Positions 42,810-54,225 are shown, counted from the first letter of the stretch. The stretch is 64,000 bases of DNA from Henckelia pumila (GCF_033568475.1 NC_133122.1:159395361-159459360); one strand, 5' to 3'. Notes: generated by a model from the letters alone, not told the origin. Program-made: numbers and translations.

Positions 42810-45800
42810 TTATGCAGGGTCTATCAAGGCAACTTTCTCCATGTTCCGCACTTCATTGCCAAAATAATGTTTCAACCTCTGCCCATTGACTTGGAATGTC
42901 TGACCATCTTGACAGCTCAGTTCAATGGCGCCATAGGAATGCACTTTCACCACGGTGAACGGACCAGACCATCTTGATTTTAACTTACCTGGAAATAAGC
43001 GGAGACGAGAGTTAAATGATAATACATGTTGTCCAGGCTCGAACTCCCTCTTCAGTAATATTTTGTCATGCCACTTTTTGGTTTGTTCTTTGTAGAGCTT
43101 GGAATTTTCGTAAGAATGATTACGAAACTCCTCAATCTCATGCAACTGCAACAATCGCTCTTCTCCAGCAGCTTTCATATCAAAATTCAACTTTTTCACC
43201 GCCCAATACGCTCGATGCTCTAACTCCACTGGCAGATGGCATGCTTTACCAAAGACCAACCTGTATGGAGACATGCCAATAGGAGTTTTGAACGCGGTCC
43301 GGTATGCCCATAGTGCATCATCCAACTTAACTGCCCAATCCTTCCGGTTCGTGTTGACAGTCTTTTCCAGAATTTGCTTAATTTCCCGGTTGGATACTTC
43401 AGCTTGCCCATTTGTTTGTGGATGGTATGCACATGCCACTTTATGCCTAACACCATATTTTGTCAGCAATGAATTAAAGATTTTATTGCAAAAATGCGTA
43501 CCTTCATCACTGATAATGGCCCTTGGTGTTCCAAACCTCGTGAAAATATTTTTCTGCACAAACTGCACCACTACACGAGCATCATTAGTGGAGGTGGCGA
43601 TTGCTTCCACCCATTTTGAAACATAATCAACAGCCAATAAAATATACGATTGCCCAAAGGATATAGGAAATGGTCCCATAAAATCAATACCCCACACATC
43701 AAATAATTCAACCTCTAAAATATTTGTGAGCGATAATTCATGACGCCTAGATATATTCCCCATCCTTTGACATCTATCACATGATTTTACCAAGATATAA
43801 CTGTCTTTGAATAAATTTGGCCAATAAAAACCAGACTGAAGTACCTTGGAGGCTGTCCGTGTGGCACCAAAGTGACCACCATACGGTGCAGAATGACATT
43901 GTTCCAAAATCTCTTTTGCTTCAGCTTCATCCACGCATCTCCTTATCACTTGGTCCGAACACTTCTTGTACACAAACGGATCATCCCACAGATAAAACTT
44001 GACATCATGAAAGAATTTCTTCCTTTGGTGATGATTGAGATCTGGAGGCATAACACCACACGAAAGAAAATTAGCAAAATCTGCAAACCAAGGAAGTTTA
44101 GAATTTACCTCAAAAAGATGTTCATCAGGAAATTGCTCCTTAATGAGTTCATGTTCAACTTTTCCTTCCAACTCCAAGCGAGACAGATGATCCGCTACTA
44201 AATTTTCACTCCCTTTCTTGTCTCTAATTTCGAAATCAAACTCTTGTAGTAAGAGTATCCACCGAATCAATCTTGGCTTGGCATCCTTCTTGGCAAAGAG
44301 ATAACGAATAGCTGCATGGTCAGTATAAACAATTACTTTTGAGCCTATGAGATACGACCTGAATTTGTCGAAGGAGAACACCACAGCCAGCATCTCTTTT
44401 TCAGTAGTGGTGTAATTTTGTTGTGCTCCGTCAAGAGTGCGGCTGGCGTTGTAAATCGCCCGAAACATCTTATCTTTTCGTTGTCCCAAAACTGCTCCTA
44501 CAACATAATCGCTGGCATCACACATTACTTCAAACGGCTCCTTCCAGTCAGGCACAATCATAATAGGCGCAGAAATTAGTGCCTCCTTGATTTTCGTGAA
44601 CGCCTGCAAACACGCATTATCAAAAATAAATGATGTATCTTTTTCTAACAAATTACATAAAGTCTTAGTAATTTTAGAAAAATCTTTAATAAAGCGACGA
44701 TAAAACCCGGCGTGTCCCAAGAAACTTCTAATGGCTTTCACATTATTTGGCAGTGGAAGCTTTTCAATCGCAACCACTTTTGCTCGATCCACCTCAAGCC
44801 CATTAGATGACACTTTATGCCCAAGTACGATGCCTTCTTGCACCATGAAGTGGCATTTTTCCCAGTTAAGCACTAGATTTTTCTCTTGACAACGCTGCAA
44901 AACAAGGGTCAGATTGTGCAAACAATGATCAAACGAAGACCCAAACACAGAAAAATCATCCATAAAAATTTCCATGACTTCTTCCACCATGTCGGAAAAA
45001 ATTGCCATCATGCACCGCTGAAAAGTAGCCGGTGCATTACACAAACCAAATGACATTCTCCTAAAAGCATAAGTACCATAGGGACATGTGAAAGTTGTTT
45101 TCTCTTGATCCTCTGGCGCTATAGCAATTTGATTATAGCCAGAATAGCCATCTAAAAAACAGTAATGTTTATAACCTGCCAACCTGTCAAGCATCTGATC
45201 AATAAAAGGAAGAGGAAAATGATCTTTTCTAGTAGCCTTATTCAACCTTCTATAATCAATGCAAACTCTCCAACCAGTAACAGTACGAGTTGAAATCAAC
45301 TCGTTTTTCTCATTTTTAACTACAGTCATACCTCCCTTTTTTGGCACAACCTGTACTGGTGACACCCAAGAACTGTCAGAAATAGCATAAATAATACCCG
45401 CATTCAATAATTTCAACACCTCAGCTTTTACCATTTCTTTCATCGCAGGATTTAACCTCCTTTGATGATCAACATAGGGATTATATGACTCTTCCATTAA
45501 AATCTTATGCATGCAAATATTGGGACTAATTCCCTTGATATCAGAAATTGACCAACCCAACGCAGATTTAAATTTTCTCAAAACTCTTAATAATTTATCT
45601 TTTTCATCATGAGTAAGAGAAGATGAAATAATTATCGGGTTAGTCGAATTTTCTCCCAAAAATGCATAACATAAATGACCAGGCAGTTCTTTCAATTCAG
45701 GAGTAGAAACTGATACCTCTTTTTCGACTTCCGAAGACAATGATTCAATTTTTTCTTGGCCATCTTTTTCCTTTGGCAAACTTTCAAGAGCGAGAAATTG

Positions 45801-45830
45801 CTCTCTAAGTTCCCAATCATCCCCATAAAA
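42810..45830 (-). CDS. Athila pol: reverse transcriptase, RNase H, integrase
   Basis: Open for 989 codons from 45779, and in frame back to a TAA at 45831. RT around 105-290: [19 protein letters not shown], catalytic FMDD at 272-275. RNase H 410-535: acidic residues D421, E460, D487, D530. Integrase: HHCC zinc finger H629, H636, C667, C670; catalytic D699 (GIDFMGP), D758 (ISDEGTHF) and E794 (NGQAEVSN). All catalytic residues are present. The gene copies element RNA and inserts the DNA. The upstream TAA (minus strand ACC TAA TTT) splits it from protease, so expression would need readthrough. Confidence 0.95.
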   Translation of the reverse strand, partial: FYGDDWELREQFLALESLPKEKDGQEKIESLSSEVEKEVSVSTPELKELPGHLCYAFLGENSTNPIIISSSLTHDEKDKLLRVLRKFKSALGWSISDIKGISPNICMHKILMEESYNPYVDHQRRLNPAMKEMVKAEVLKLLNAGIIYAISDSSWVSPVQVVPKKGGMTVVKNEKNELISTRTVTGWRVCIDYRRLNKATRKDHFPLPFIDQMLDRLAGYKHYCFLDGYSGYNQIAIAPEDQEKTTFTCPYGTYAFRRMSFGLCNAPATFQRCMMAIFSDMVEEVMEIFMDDFSVFGSSFDHCLHNLTLVLQRCQEKNLVLNWEKCHFMVQEGIVLGHKVSSNGLEVDRAKVVAIEKLPLPNNVKAIRSFLGHAGFYRRFIKDFSKITKTLCNLLEKDTSFIFDNACLQAFTKIKEALISAPIMIVPDWKEPFEVMCDASDYVVGAVLGQRKDKMFRAIYNASRTLDGAQQNYTTTEKEMLAVVFSFDKFRSYLIGSKVIVYTDHAAIRYLFAKKDAKPRLIRWILLLQEFDFEIRDKKGSENLVADHLSRLELEGKVEHELIKEQFPDEHLFEVNSKLPWFADFANFLSCGVMPPDLNHHQRKKFFHDVKFYLWDDPFVYKKCSDQVIRRCVDEAEAKEILEQCHSAPYGGHFGATRTASKVLQSGFYWPNLFKDSYILVKSCDRCQRMGNISRRHELSLTNILEVELFDVWGIDFMGPFPISFGQSYILLAVDYVSKWVEAIATSTNDARVVVQFVQKNIFTRFGTPRAIISDEGTHFCNKIFNSLLTKYGVRHKVACAYHPQTNGQAEVSNREIKQILEKTVNTNRKDWAVKLDDALWAYRTAFKTPIGMSPYRLVFGKACHLPVELEHRAYWAVKKLNFDMKAAGEERLLQLHEIEEFRNHSYENSKLYKEQTKKWHDKILLKREFEPGQHVLSFNSRLRLFPGKLKSRWSGPFTVVKVHSYGAIELSCQDGQTFQVNGQRLKHYFGNEVRNMEKVALIDPA

Positions 45831-47147
45831 TTAGGTTATGGAATTAATTAAGCACCTCGCCAAAACGTCCTCCAATTCCAATCCTGCACAAAAATTATTC
45901 TCATAAGAATTAGATAAATCAATGCGATTACAAGAATGTACCTCCTCTTGGTATTTCATGGTTTTATAGATATTGAAAGTGACAGCATCACCACCAACTC
46001 GTAGAGTTAGTTCACCCTCCTGCACATCAATTAACGCTCTGCCAGTTGCCAAGAATGGTCTCCCCAAAATTAGAGGGACATCTTGATCTTCTTCCATATC
46101 AAGCACTACAAAGTCAGCAGGAAAAATAAACTTATCTACTTTTACCAGTACATCTTCCACAACTCCTCTAGGATAAGTAAGAGAACGATCAGCCAATTGC
46201 AGAGTAATCGTGGTTGGTTTCACCTCGCCAAGCTCCAAAGACCTGAAAATAGACAAAGACATTAAATTAATACTTGCACCTAAATCACATAATGCCCTAT
46301 TAACAGTCGCACCACCAATAATACAAGGAATAGTGAAACTCCCTGGGTCTTTCAGTTTTTGTGGCAATTTCTTTTGTAGGATGGCGCTGCACTCCTCTGT
46401 CAACTTCACTGTTTCAAACTCTTCAAGCTTTCTCTTCCTCGCCATCACATCTTTCATGAATTTAGCATAGTGTGGCATCTGCTCCAAAGCATCAGCGAAT
46501 GGAATATTGATATGAATTTTCTTGAAAATGTCAAGAAACTTAGAAAACCTCTCATCTAACGCTTTCTTCTTGAACCGCTGAGGATATGGTAGAACAGCTT
46601 TTGACACAAGTGGTTTCTCAGGAACAACTGCAGACTTGCTGGAATTTTTGCTATCAGAATTTTCGGACTCCACCACAATCTCATCAACTTCCTCATCATC
46701 CACTGCCTTTGGATTATCATTCCCAATTTCTTTACCACTTCTAAGAGTAACAACCTTACATTGCTCCCTAGGATTAACCTCAGTATTGCTAGGAAACACA
46801 CCTCTCTGCTGATTATTCAATGCATTAGCCAGTTGACCAATTTGTGTTTCAAGATTTTTCATAGAAGCGCTCACATTGGTCAAGTGTGTCTCCATACTGT
46901 CAAGCCTATTTTCATTCCTCTTAAATCTTGTGGATGATTCTGCAATAAAACTACCCACCAAATCTTCCAACGATGCCTTACCCTCACCATTCTGAGTATT
47001 GAACCCCGGTGGAGGATTCAACACATTCTTATTGTTTGCATAAGAAAAATTCTCGTGATTACGCAAACTAGGATGATACTGATTGGGTACAGGATTACCT
47101 CGATAATTGTTGTAATTCCTGTTGTTCACATATTGAGCTTGCTCCAC
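45831..47147 (-). pseudogene. Athila gag C-terminus and protease
   Basis: 438 codons. Asn/Tyr-rich start (NNRNYNNYRGNPVPNQYH), a coiled stretch at 75-112 (LDSMETHLTNV..LETQIGQL), acidic linker, then HINIPFADALEQMPHYAKF and the retropepsin-like part with CDLGASINLM (catalytic D288) and VPLILGRPFLATGRALID. It is joined to the upstream gag frame by one base shift near 47171-47210 and ends at a TAA just before pol. Both are recent decay. Confidence 0.85.
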
Positions 47148-47170
47148 ATTCTCAAATCCATCAGCAGAAT

Positions 47171-48115
47171 TTACGGCAGTCGCCAGTGATGCTGTCTCAT
47201 TAGAACTTTGATTCCTTTGGTCAGTGCAGCCAACTGTGTAGAAATAGTAGCCATCTGAGCGGTCAAAGCAGTGAATGCATCCACTTCATGAATTCCAGCA
47301 GCAGGCTTCCTTATTGCAGATCTCTCACTCGGCCACTGATAACTGTTAACAGTCATTTGCTCAAGCATCTCATAAGCCTGTTCAGGAAATTTAGAAAATA
47401 TCGAACCTCCAGCTGCAGCATCCACAGAAATACGAGTTGGCCCATTCAAACCATTGTAGAATAATTCAATCTGTTCCCAGTCCGGAAAATTATGGTTTGG
47501 ACACTTTCTAAGCAACTCCTTGTACCGCTCCCAGGCTTCATACAACTGCTCAAAATCTTGCTGTTTGAATGTAGTAATCTCTATTTTCAACTGAGCCGAC
47601 TTAGCAGGTGGAAAATACTTAGCCAGAAATTTGGAAGACATATCATCCCATGTAGTGATACTCCCAAGAGGTAGTGATTGCAACCAACTACGAGCATTGT
47701 CCCTAAGAGAGAACGGGAACAATCATAGTTTGATGATGTCCTCAGTAACACCATGAATCTTTACTGTGTCAGCAATCTCCAAAAAAGTACGCAGGTGCAA
47801 ATTTGGATCTTCAGTAGCTGCACCCCTGAACTGATTCTGCTGCACCATATTAATCAGAGCTGGCTTCAATTCAAAGTTATTCGCCGTGATGTTCTGCCGA
47901 GCAATCCCAGAATAATGTGTATTGATCACAGGTCGAAAGTGATCTCTGATCGGCACCTGAGCATTATTGACAGCTCTTTCCCTTTCTCTTTCTTCAGCCA
48001 TTTGTTGCAACTCTTCTCTTCTAGCTTTTCGCAAAGCTTTAGCAGTTTTCTCGATTTCCGGATCAAAGAGCAGTGAGTCGTAACTTTGGCTTTTTCGCAT
48101 AAACTGCATAGACAA
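47171..48115 (-). pseudogene. Athila gag N-terminal half
   Basis: 48115-47723 begins MSMQFMRKSQSYDSLLFDPE and has ALINMVQQNQFRGAATEDPN (the gag leader of this lineage). A TGA at 47723-47725 (CGA to TGA type) interrupts it, and the same frame goes on with FPFSLRDNARSWLQSLPLGS and ELFYNGLNGPTRISVDAAAG (retrotrans_gag). Apart from the stop and the 3' frameshift the frame is intact. Confidence 0.88.
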
Positions 48116-48223
48116 AAATAAAAAAAAAAAAATTTAAAATTAGAACCAACAAATAAAATAAAATGCTCTAAATCAAAATTAAGACTAATTAGCACAAATT
48201 AATATAAATCAAATAAAATTCAT

Positions 48224-48241
48224 TCCCCGGCAACGGCGCCA
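48224..48241 (-). other. Primer-binding site of Athila, tRNA-Asp
   Basis: Plus strand TCCCCGGCAACGGCGCCA equals the 3' end of plant tRNA-Asp including CCA, so the element strand is its complement. Lies 6 bases inside the 5' LTR. Confidence 0.93.
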
Positions 48242-48247
48242 AAAACT

Positions 48248-49588
48248 TGTTGCGTGTTTTTCGCTCGCAAGCGCACGATGTCAAGTTATAATACAGGAAT
48301 TTAAGTCCAGATCGTTCCCACGGAGAATGAATAAATGATATTATATCAAATATTTGCAACTAATATAATCCTAATCCTATGTAGAGCTACGAAGTTGATT
48401 TGATTTTTATAAAACTAAAATTTGCAAGAAACAAAACTAAATAACTACGAGTTCACGAAAAAAAATTCAATAAGTGATGAATGCTAGAGGTTCGACTTCA
48501 CTTGACTGTACACCACAATTTATTTCTAATGATTGTTCAATTATAAAATCTTCTAGTTTATTAGCCAAGAATCCCTATTATTTTCTACTACCTCTCTCGA
48601 GTGTCAAGCAGAAATTCGTATTCAATAACAAACTCAATATCTCTATCAAAGTTCAATTATTAAATCCGTTAAATAGCACAAGAATTCTTATAACGACTTC
48701 TATGGAGTTATATGCCTCTCGAACAGTATAAACACCAAAGATGTATTTTCCTATGTCGTATTCAAAATCTCCTCTCTCGAGTGATAGATTCTAAATAAAA
48801 TATCATTCAATCTATGACCAGTAAATTGAAAGCATTAAGATCAGGAAAACACACATAAACTGTGTGAAGAAATTTAAATATATAAATCAAAATATGTCAA
48901 TCATGGGTTCCAGTCAAGATCCGTCTACCTCTAGACTAAGAAATTAGTTCATAACGCAATTCAAAATCAAATAACTCATGTTTTTCCAACAATCCATAAA
49001 CTAAGAAAAACAGAGTTCAAAGAGAAACTAGAACGAATTAGAATGAAGCTTCTCCGTCTCCGGATGCCGCCGTCTTCCGTCTTCGTACCGAATTCTCAAG
49101 CTCTTGTGCACTTCCAATCGCTCAATAGCCGTCTTCTGCTCTGAAAATTCTCTCTAACCCTCGTATCCCTCAGAATCAGCCTTAAAATCCTTTTTTAAAC
49201 TCGATCAAAAACTTTCCAAATTTTAGGATTGCGCAGCGCTGGAGCGCTAGTCATTGGCGCTGGAGCGCCCGTCCAATTTCCTCAACAGCGCTGGAGCGCT
49301 GGTTTGATAGCGCTGGAGCGCTATTTCTTCGAATTTTCACACTTCGGAAAGCTCCGTGTAGCGCTGGAGCGCTTGGCTTGTAGCGCTGGGGCGCTAGTCT
49401 GGGCAATTTTTTTTTTTTTTTCAACTCTTTTTTCACCTCCTTTTCACTTCTTTTGGCCGATTAAAATGAATAACACTTAAATTCCTGCAAACAACACAAA
49501 CAACAAGTAAAATGCATAATATCGCTCAAAACACAACAAAAGCCAAGCTAAATCATATAAAATATAAGTGCATAAATTGCACTCATCA
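48248..49588 (-). repeat. 5' LTR of Athila
   Basis: Pairs with 37727-39069. Three AGCGCT pairs at 49235-49397. Confidence 0.95.
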
Positions 49589-49593
49589 AGCCT
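49589..49593. repeat. Target-site duplication of the Athila element, right
   Basis: AGCCT, matching 37722-37726. Confidence 0.92.
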
Positions 49594-50440
49594 TACCATC
49601 TCTTCCCATCATGAGCAAAGAATCAAGCTTGGTTGTGCTTAAATTGAATTTAGCCAGTATAGCCTTAGCTTTCATGAGTTAATCCTTAACCTGACTTAAT
49701 TCCAGATCCTTCTTACTCAGCATAACTTCAAGTCTTGATATATCAGCCTTCAAATCAGAATTTTCTTTTGAAAGAACAGCATTCGTTTTATTCCTTTCAA
49801 TCCAGTCAGCATGTAGCTCTTCAAATTGCACTTGCACATCTTCCAGAGACATTCTTTCATCACCTACATCAGAATTACACACATTATCAGCAGTAAAAGA
49901 ATTTAAACATACTGACCTTTGGGAGATGTTGCGGCCAGGTATGGCAACACCTGCGACAACACCTAAAGGATTGACTTGAAACTTTTTTTTGCTTTCCAAT
50001 AGGGCAGATAGGGCAGTGTGGCTTTCTTCTCCTGTCTGTTCTTCATCTTTTTCAGATTCTTCATCACACAAAGATGCATTCATCCCTTTCCGAACCGTAT
50101 TTGCACAATCATTGGCATAATGACCATAGCCTTGACATTCATGACAATGCACCGTGTCAATCTTCTTTACAGTAGGATTTTTCTTTCCTTCCAGCATAAG
50201 TCGAGGCTTTTGAGGATCAGGAAACTTTCTTGATGATTGATCAAGCCCGCCAATTTTCAGAGTTTTATTAGCAGCCGAAAAACGTGGAGCTTTGAGTTTC
50301 TGATCGATCTTCTTTGTCTCCCTCATCTTCTTCAGATATTCACCAAACTTCTTTGTGATGAGTGACATCGAGTCATCTTCCAAATCCGATTCAAATACTT
50401 CTTGAGGTTTGAAGAATGAGTTTGCTGTTGTTGAATCCAT
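49594..50440 (-). pseudogene. copia-2 gag, lacking most of the capsid region
   Basis: Starts at 50440 with MDSTTANSFFKPQ as in SIRE-like gag, then jumps directly to EVFESDLEDDSMSLITKKFG, a region that in relatives follows a capsid of some 200 residues. A CCHC knuckle CHECQGYGHYANDC and a coiled coil (LSKENSDLKADISRLEVMLS) follow, then a TAA at 49679. Reading on gives KLDSLLMMGRDGKA up to the Athila insertion, and the frame resumes at 37721 with GLGFENSKFEIG. A dyad array at 49924 is read as GVVAGVAIPG. Confidence 0.85.
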
Positions 50441-50491
50441 AATATTCCTGAAAAAATAATCCAGAATCAGCTCTTAGTGTATCAAGAGTAG

Positions 50492-50503
50492 GCTCTGATA
50501 CCA
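50492..50503 (-). other. Primer-binding site of copia-2, initiator tRNA-Met
   Basis: Minus strand TGGTATCAGAGC, the standard plant copia primer site, 2 bases inside the 5' LTR. Confidence 0.93.
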
Positions 50504-50505
50504 CT

Positions 50506-51711
50506 TGTAAGGGATATCATGGTTCATAAAAATTATCAGAATCAGATGTTGTCACTAGGTGTTGACAACATCCTACTCAACATGCAGCGAAAATATTAAA
50601 ACGTGGATAGTAACAGCAAACTAACAGTAAACCAACAATACAAATAATCAAGAGTAAATATGCACAAGTACTAAAGTAATAAAAGGTTGCACATAAAATA
50701 GATTCAGATGTTGTCACTAGGTGCTGACAACATCTTCAATAACACCTTGATTAACATGCATCAGTATTTTTGAAAGCAATGAATAAAATAGATAAGCAAC
50801 CAAACAAATTAGACTCAAATATTTAAGCAAGAGTATAAAATATTCTTGCAGCGCCTCAGGGCAAAACTTTCACTAGAAAATAATCAAAGAGTTTTACAAA
50901 CCCTAAAACTAGTGAATTATTGTAAAAATCAATTTTTTCAAAGCATGTGAGAAAATAAAGAATAAATAAAAACAACTCCCTTAAAAGTCTACTGAAAGTA
51001 GAACAATAAAATCGAATAAGGAGTTGGTTCTGATTGCCGAAATATGAGAACAACAAAAGATCTTTCGACCAACACTTTTGCAAGTGTAAACTCCAAGTGT
51101 TCTGGAAAAACTTCACGGCAATACAAAAACGCAACAACCACTGTTGTGCTATCTTCGATCTTCTTCAATTCAGAGCTCTTGATTTCTCGTGAATGTATCT
51201 CTGAATTGTCTATATGAAGCTCTGTGGTGCGCTCTCTTTATCTCGCTCAAACTCTATATTTTTGCACACCACATTCTGCACGATCTGCTTTCCTATTTAT
51301 TCAACGTGAAGGACACACAATTAAGCTTGAACAATCTTATCTCCAATAAACCTTGATCTTCTTTCCTTTCAAACTCGAACCAATCTACAAAGATAAGAAA
51401 ATAAAGATAAGTTAGGAGATACAGATATATTATGATAAGTGAATAATATCTCCTACAAAATAATCAAGTAAATATATAGATATTTAAACTCTTTCAAATA
51501 TAGAAAATATCATTCTATAATCCAATCAACCATATTTTAAATCTAGGAATATTATATTATTTCAATTCAAATCAAAACTATTCCTAGTTTAAAATATATC
51601 AAACATATAGATAAGAAACACAATATTAACTATTAATCCTAGAAAGGCAAAACACAATATTATAATCTTTCAAAACATGGAAAGATATCAAGAAATAATT
51701 AATTCCTTTCA
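50506..51711 (-). repeat. 5' LTR of copia-2
   Basis: Pairs with 30928-32136. Dyad arrays at 50545 and 50707. Followed by CCCCT (51712-51716). Confidence 0.93.
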
Positions 51712-53103
51712 CCCCTCTTCACCAAAACTATTCTACCCTCATTCTCCAAGGCTTCAACTCTAATAATCTCACATTCATTCATTAATTTCTCCCAATCCTT
51801 GCCTGATTCAAGAGCTGCTTGAGATGTAAAAGCTCTTTCTCTGGGACTCCCCGAAAACTTAAGCTTGCACCTTCTCTGTGAATGGTTAGAAACTCCTGTC
51901 ATGTTTAAACCAACCCCCTGCTGAATCAACTCAAGAACGTTGGCGCAGGTGAAGGCTTTCTTGTTTTCGGTAATCTGCGGGACAACTAGAAATCTTGAAG
52001 CTATGGACTGGTTCGAGGCGTTAAATTCATCAATCACATGTACATTGGCAACACCAAGTCCAATTTCCTCCCAGGAAGAAAGGCTCCTGACTACAACATC
52101 GCAGCCTGCCATCTCATTAACAGCATGAGCAAAACAAACCTTCAACGCCCAAGAGAAGTTTGAGGTATATGTCCATGGCCAGAAAAATCACACTAGCTGT
52201 AACCGTATAATACACAATCATGTACGAAACTTCCAGAGCACTCGTCGTTCCACGTTCAAAGAGCACATACCCCTCGTCATTTTTCGCAGTCCCACACGGA
52301 AAGTGAAATCACAAGAGAGATCATTGCAACGGCCCATTTCATTCCTTCCAATAATCCGATCAGATAATTCATTTGAGCTCCTAATTTCGTCTCCTCATAT
52401 CCGCGATGAAAGTTCGTCCCCTTAGCAGCACGAATGACCATCATTTTAGCTCGCCCTTCCACCACCTCGGCTCCAGAACTCAGAAACGGCTCAGAATGAC
52501 TAATTTCCACAAGTTCTCCAGAGCAGTACAATTTCAGTGACTGATCATCTCCATATGCCTCCAAGAAAAGTCCATCCGCGGGAATCTCGTCCCCTTTCTT
52601 CAGCAGAGCAATGTCTCCAACCAGAATGTTTGAGACAGGGATCAGTTGCTTCAGACCATTCCTCAAAACTATCACTAATTCGCTTCCTTTTATCGACTTG
52701 TCAGAATAATCCTCAACTCCTTGTCCGATCATCGAAGATATCACGGAGACTAGTAACACAAACGCAAGGCTATACACCCCATCTTTCCATCCATCGACAA
52801 TCCCATACAACTTGATCCCAACAATAACAAGATACTCACAGCAGATGCATAGGAAAAGAAACAACAAAATGAAGAAAGGGGACAAAATGTGTCTCCACGA
52901 GTTCCATAGATGGCATGTGTCTTAAGGGACAAAATGACCCTATCAACACCTCCTAGCTCCCGCAAGATGTCCCGATCCTTATTCGAAGCGAGCTGTATTA
53001 GCTTTTCTTTGTCGACATTGAAGGGTGATCTTGTGTCTGGTGGCATATCAACCACCATGAAAGAATATGGGAGGCGATTCATGATTCCTTGGAGCGTTTC
53101 CAT
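51712..53103 (-). pseudogene. ACA-type Ca2+-ATPase-like pseudogene, 5' half
   Basis: Start METLQGIMNRLP at 53103, then KEKLIQLASNKDRDILRELG (N-terminal region of ACA pumps). A deletion with frameshift near 52900 leads to the M1-M2 hairpin (ILLFLFLCICCEYLVIVGIK, GWKDGVYSLAFVLLVSVIS) and the actuator domain (LLKKGDEIPADGLFLEAYG). The actuator TGES is replaced by SGEL, the M4 PEGLP is absent, and the phosphorylation loop DKTGT is replaced by IDEFN (VANVHVIDEFN). The nucleotide-binding part follows (KLKFSGSPRERAF, ECEIIRVEALENEG) up to the copia-2 insertion at 51712. No introns, as in the ACA12/13 group. Frameshifts near 52900, 52277 and 52145. Confidence 0.88.
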
Positions 53104-53327
53104 AATGAAACCAACGACGAAGACATGTACAATTTAAGTACTTGTTCAAGATTATATGTTCTTCCAAATAAATATATATTCTCACCCCAAGTAAGATTTC
53201 TTACACGATATGAAATATAATGGACCGGACGATTTCCTAGCAGGACACGAAACCTGTAGGAGTCTTAAATGAAAACCTTGCCAAATTTCAACAAGCTTCT
53301 CGATATGATTGATGTATTTGTCTCACC

Positions 53328-53376
<49 letters not shown>
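53328..53376. repeat. TTA microsatellite
   Basis: Sixteen uninterrupted TTA/ATT units. Upstream of the ATPase-like pseudogene. Confidence 0.95.
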
Positions 53377-53379
<3 letters not shown>

Positions 53380-53454
53380 AAACATAAATGATATTTGTAC
53401 CGTTACATAGAGGATTATATGCTACTATATTATATATATAGTACTATTAATTTA

Positions 53455-54225
53455 GGAAACTATATCATAACTCTTTTAAAAATTACTTTTCAACCTATAG
53501 TAATTGTTTGTCTTGCTTAAAAAAATACTTCAAATGCAAAAAAATTTTATGTTGAGTATTGAGTATATTTTAAATTTTTTATAATTAAACTTTTAAATTT
53601 AAATAATATATATAAGCGAGATTTTGTTATTATGTTTTTACATTTAAATATATTGATTATTATCATTGGTATAATTATTTTGTTAAAAAAATCAAATCGG
53701 GTTGGTTTGGTTTGGGTTGATCAAGTTAGTCGGGTTCAGATTGGTCTTTTGGATTTACGTTGAGAGTCTTAATTATATGAGAGAAATTTTTACGTTTTGA
53801 ATAATATTTATGGTTTTAATTTAAAATTTTCCTCTCGATCTTTTTTTTTTACTTGGCCAATCAAGTTGAATTATTTGAAAACAGTATAATTCAATTTTTT
53901 GTTTAAAAGATAATACGGTTGTATGCAGTCACTAAAAGATCATAATATTTCTCATCAAATTTTGAAACATTAAAATTTCTTGTTTTTTAAATAACTCAAC
54001 TTAATTGGTCAAGTACGGGAAAAAAAGTTCGAGAAAAAAATATTAAAATAAAATCATAAATATTTTCCGAAATGTAAAAATTTCTCTCTATAATTAAGAC
54101 TCTCAACTTAAATCTTGTAAAATTAGACAATAAATAATAATAAAAAATTATTAAATTATTGTATAGCAAGACAAACAATCATAATTTGAAAAGAAATAAT
54201 TTTAAAAGAGTTTTTAAATATTTTT
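53455..54225. mobile_element. Long foldback element
   Basis: 53466-53519 is inverted at 54168-54214 (CAAACAAT, TTTTAAAAGAG words), and 53756-53880 is inverted at 53983-54121 (GAGAGTCTTAATTAT / ATAATTAAGACTCTC; TTGGCCAATCAAGTTGA / TCAACTTAATTGGTCAA). Centre near 53930. AT-rich and without an ORF. A nested inverted-repeat MITE or foldback transposon. Clear target duplications were not found. Confidence 0.6.

Larger units (their letters stand above)
37727..49588 (-). mobile_element. Athila-lineage Ty3 retrotransposon, nearly intact
   Basis: 11.9-kb minus-strand element inside copia-2 gag. LTRs 37727-39069 and 48248-49588 are about 99% identical by eye (some 15 differences). It has perfect AGCCT duplication, tRNA-Asp primer site at 48224-48241 and a polypurine tract at 39070-39080. 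It encodes gag, a DLGA-type protease, RT, RNase H and integrase in Ty3 order, followed by a long 3' region with a separate ORF in the env position. Two in-frame stops and one frameshift in gag-protease prevent a full polyprotein. LTR similarity makes it the youngest datable insertion here. Confidence 0.95.
30967..50765. repeat. Dispersed dyad arrays of RRTGTTG / CAACAYC half-sites
   Basis: About 17 arrays begin near 30967, 31129, 32275, 32458, 32933, 33685, 33837, 34014, 34519, 34999, 35347, 35989, 36774, 37422, 49924, 50545 and 50707. The full form is two RRTGTTG sites followed by two CAACAYC sites: 5-6 bases between like sites and one base at the dyad centre, about 38-41 bases in all. Clearest copies are at 30967, 34014, 36774 and 37422; others lack one half-site. 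None occurs in the nested Athila DNA that I can see. They lie in LTR, gag, pol linkers and 3' region. A related single palindrome is in the SIRE-like LTR at 19504. Confidence 0.8.
30928..51711 (-). mobile_element. SIRE/Maximus-type copia element (copia-2), interrupted by Athila
   Basis: Minus-strand element with LTRs at 30928-32136 and 50506-51711 (about 2-2.5% different by eye), TG...CA ends and 5-bp duplication CCCCT. The primer site at 50492-50503 is complementary to initiator tRNA-Met, and the polypurine tract is at 32137-32150. Domains in order: gag with coiled coil and CCHC knuckle, second CCHC, protease, integrase, RT, RNase H, then a long 3' region of SIRE type. Gag lacks most of the capsid region, RNase H lacks its middle, and stops occur throughout, so it is not autonomous. 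It carries dispersed dyad motif arrays. The Athila element sits in gag. Confidence 0.93.

Noticed and set aside
48224-48241. Sequence identical to the 3' end of tRNA-Asp
   Set aside because: Only 18 bases match and there is no tRNA body; it is the retrotransposon primer-binding site.
30967-50765. Dyad arrays as a CRISPR array
   Set aside because: Spacing between arrays is irregular (150-800 bases), units are imperfect, and the host is a plant retroelement.
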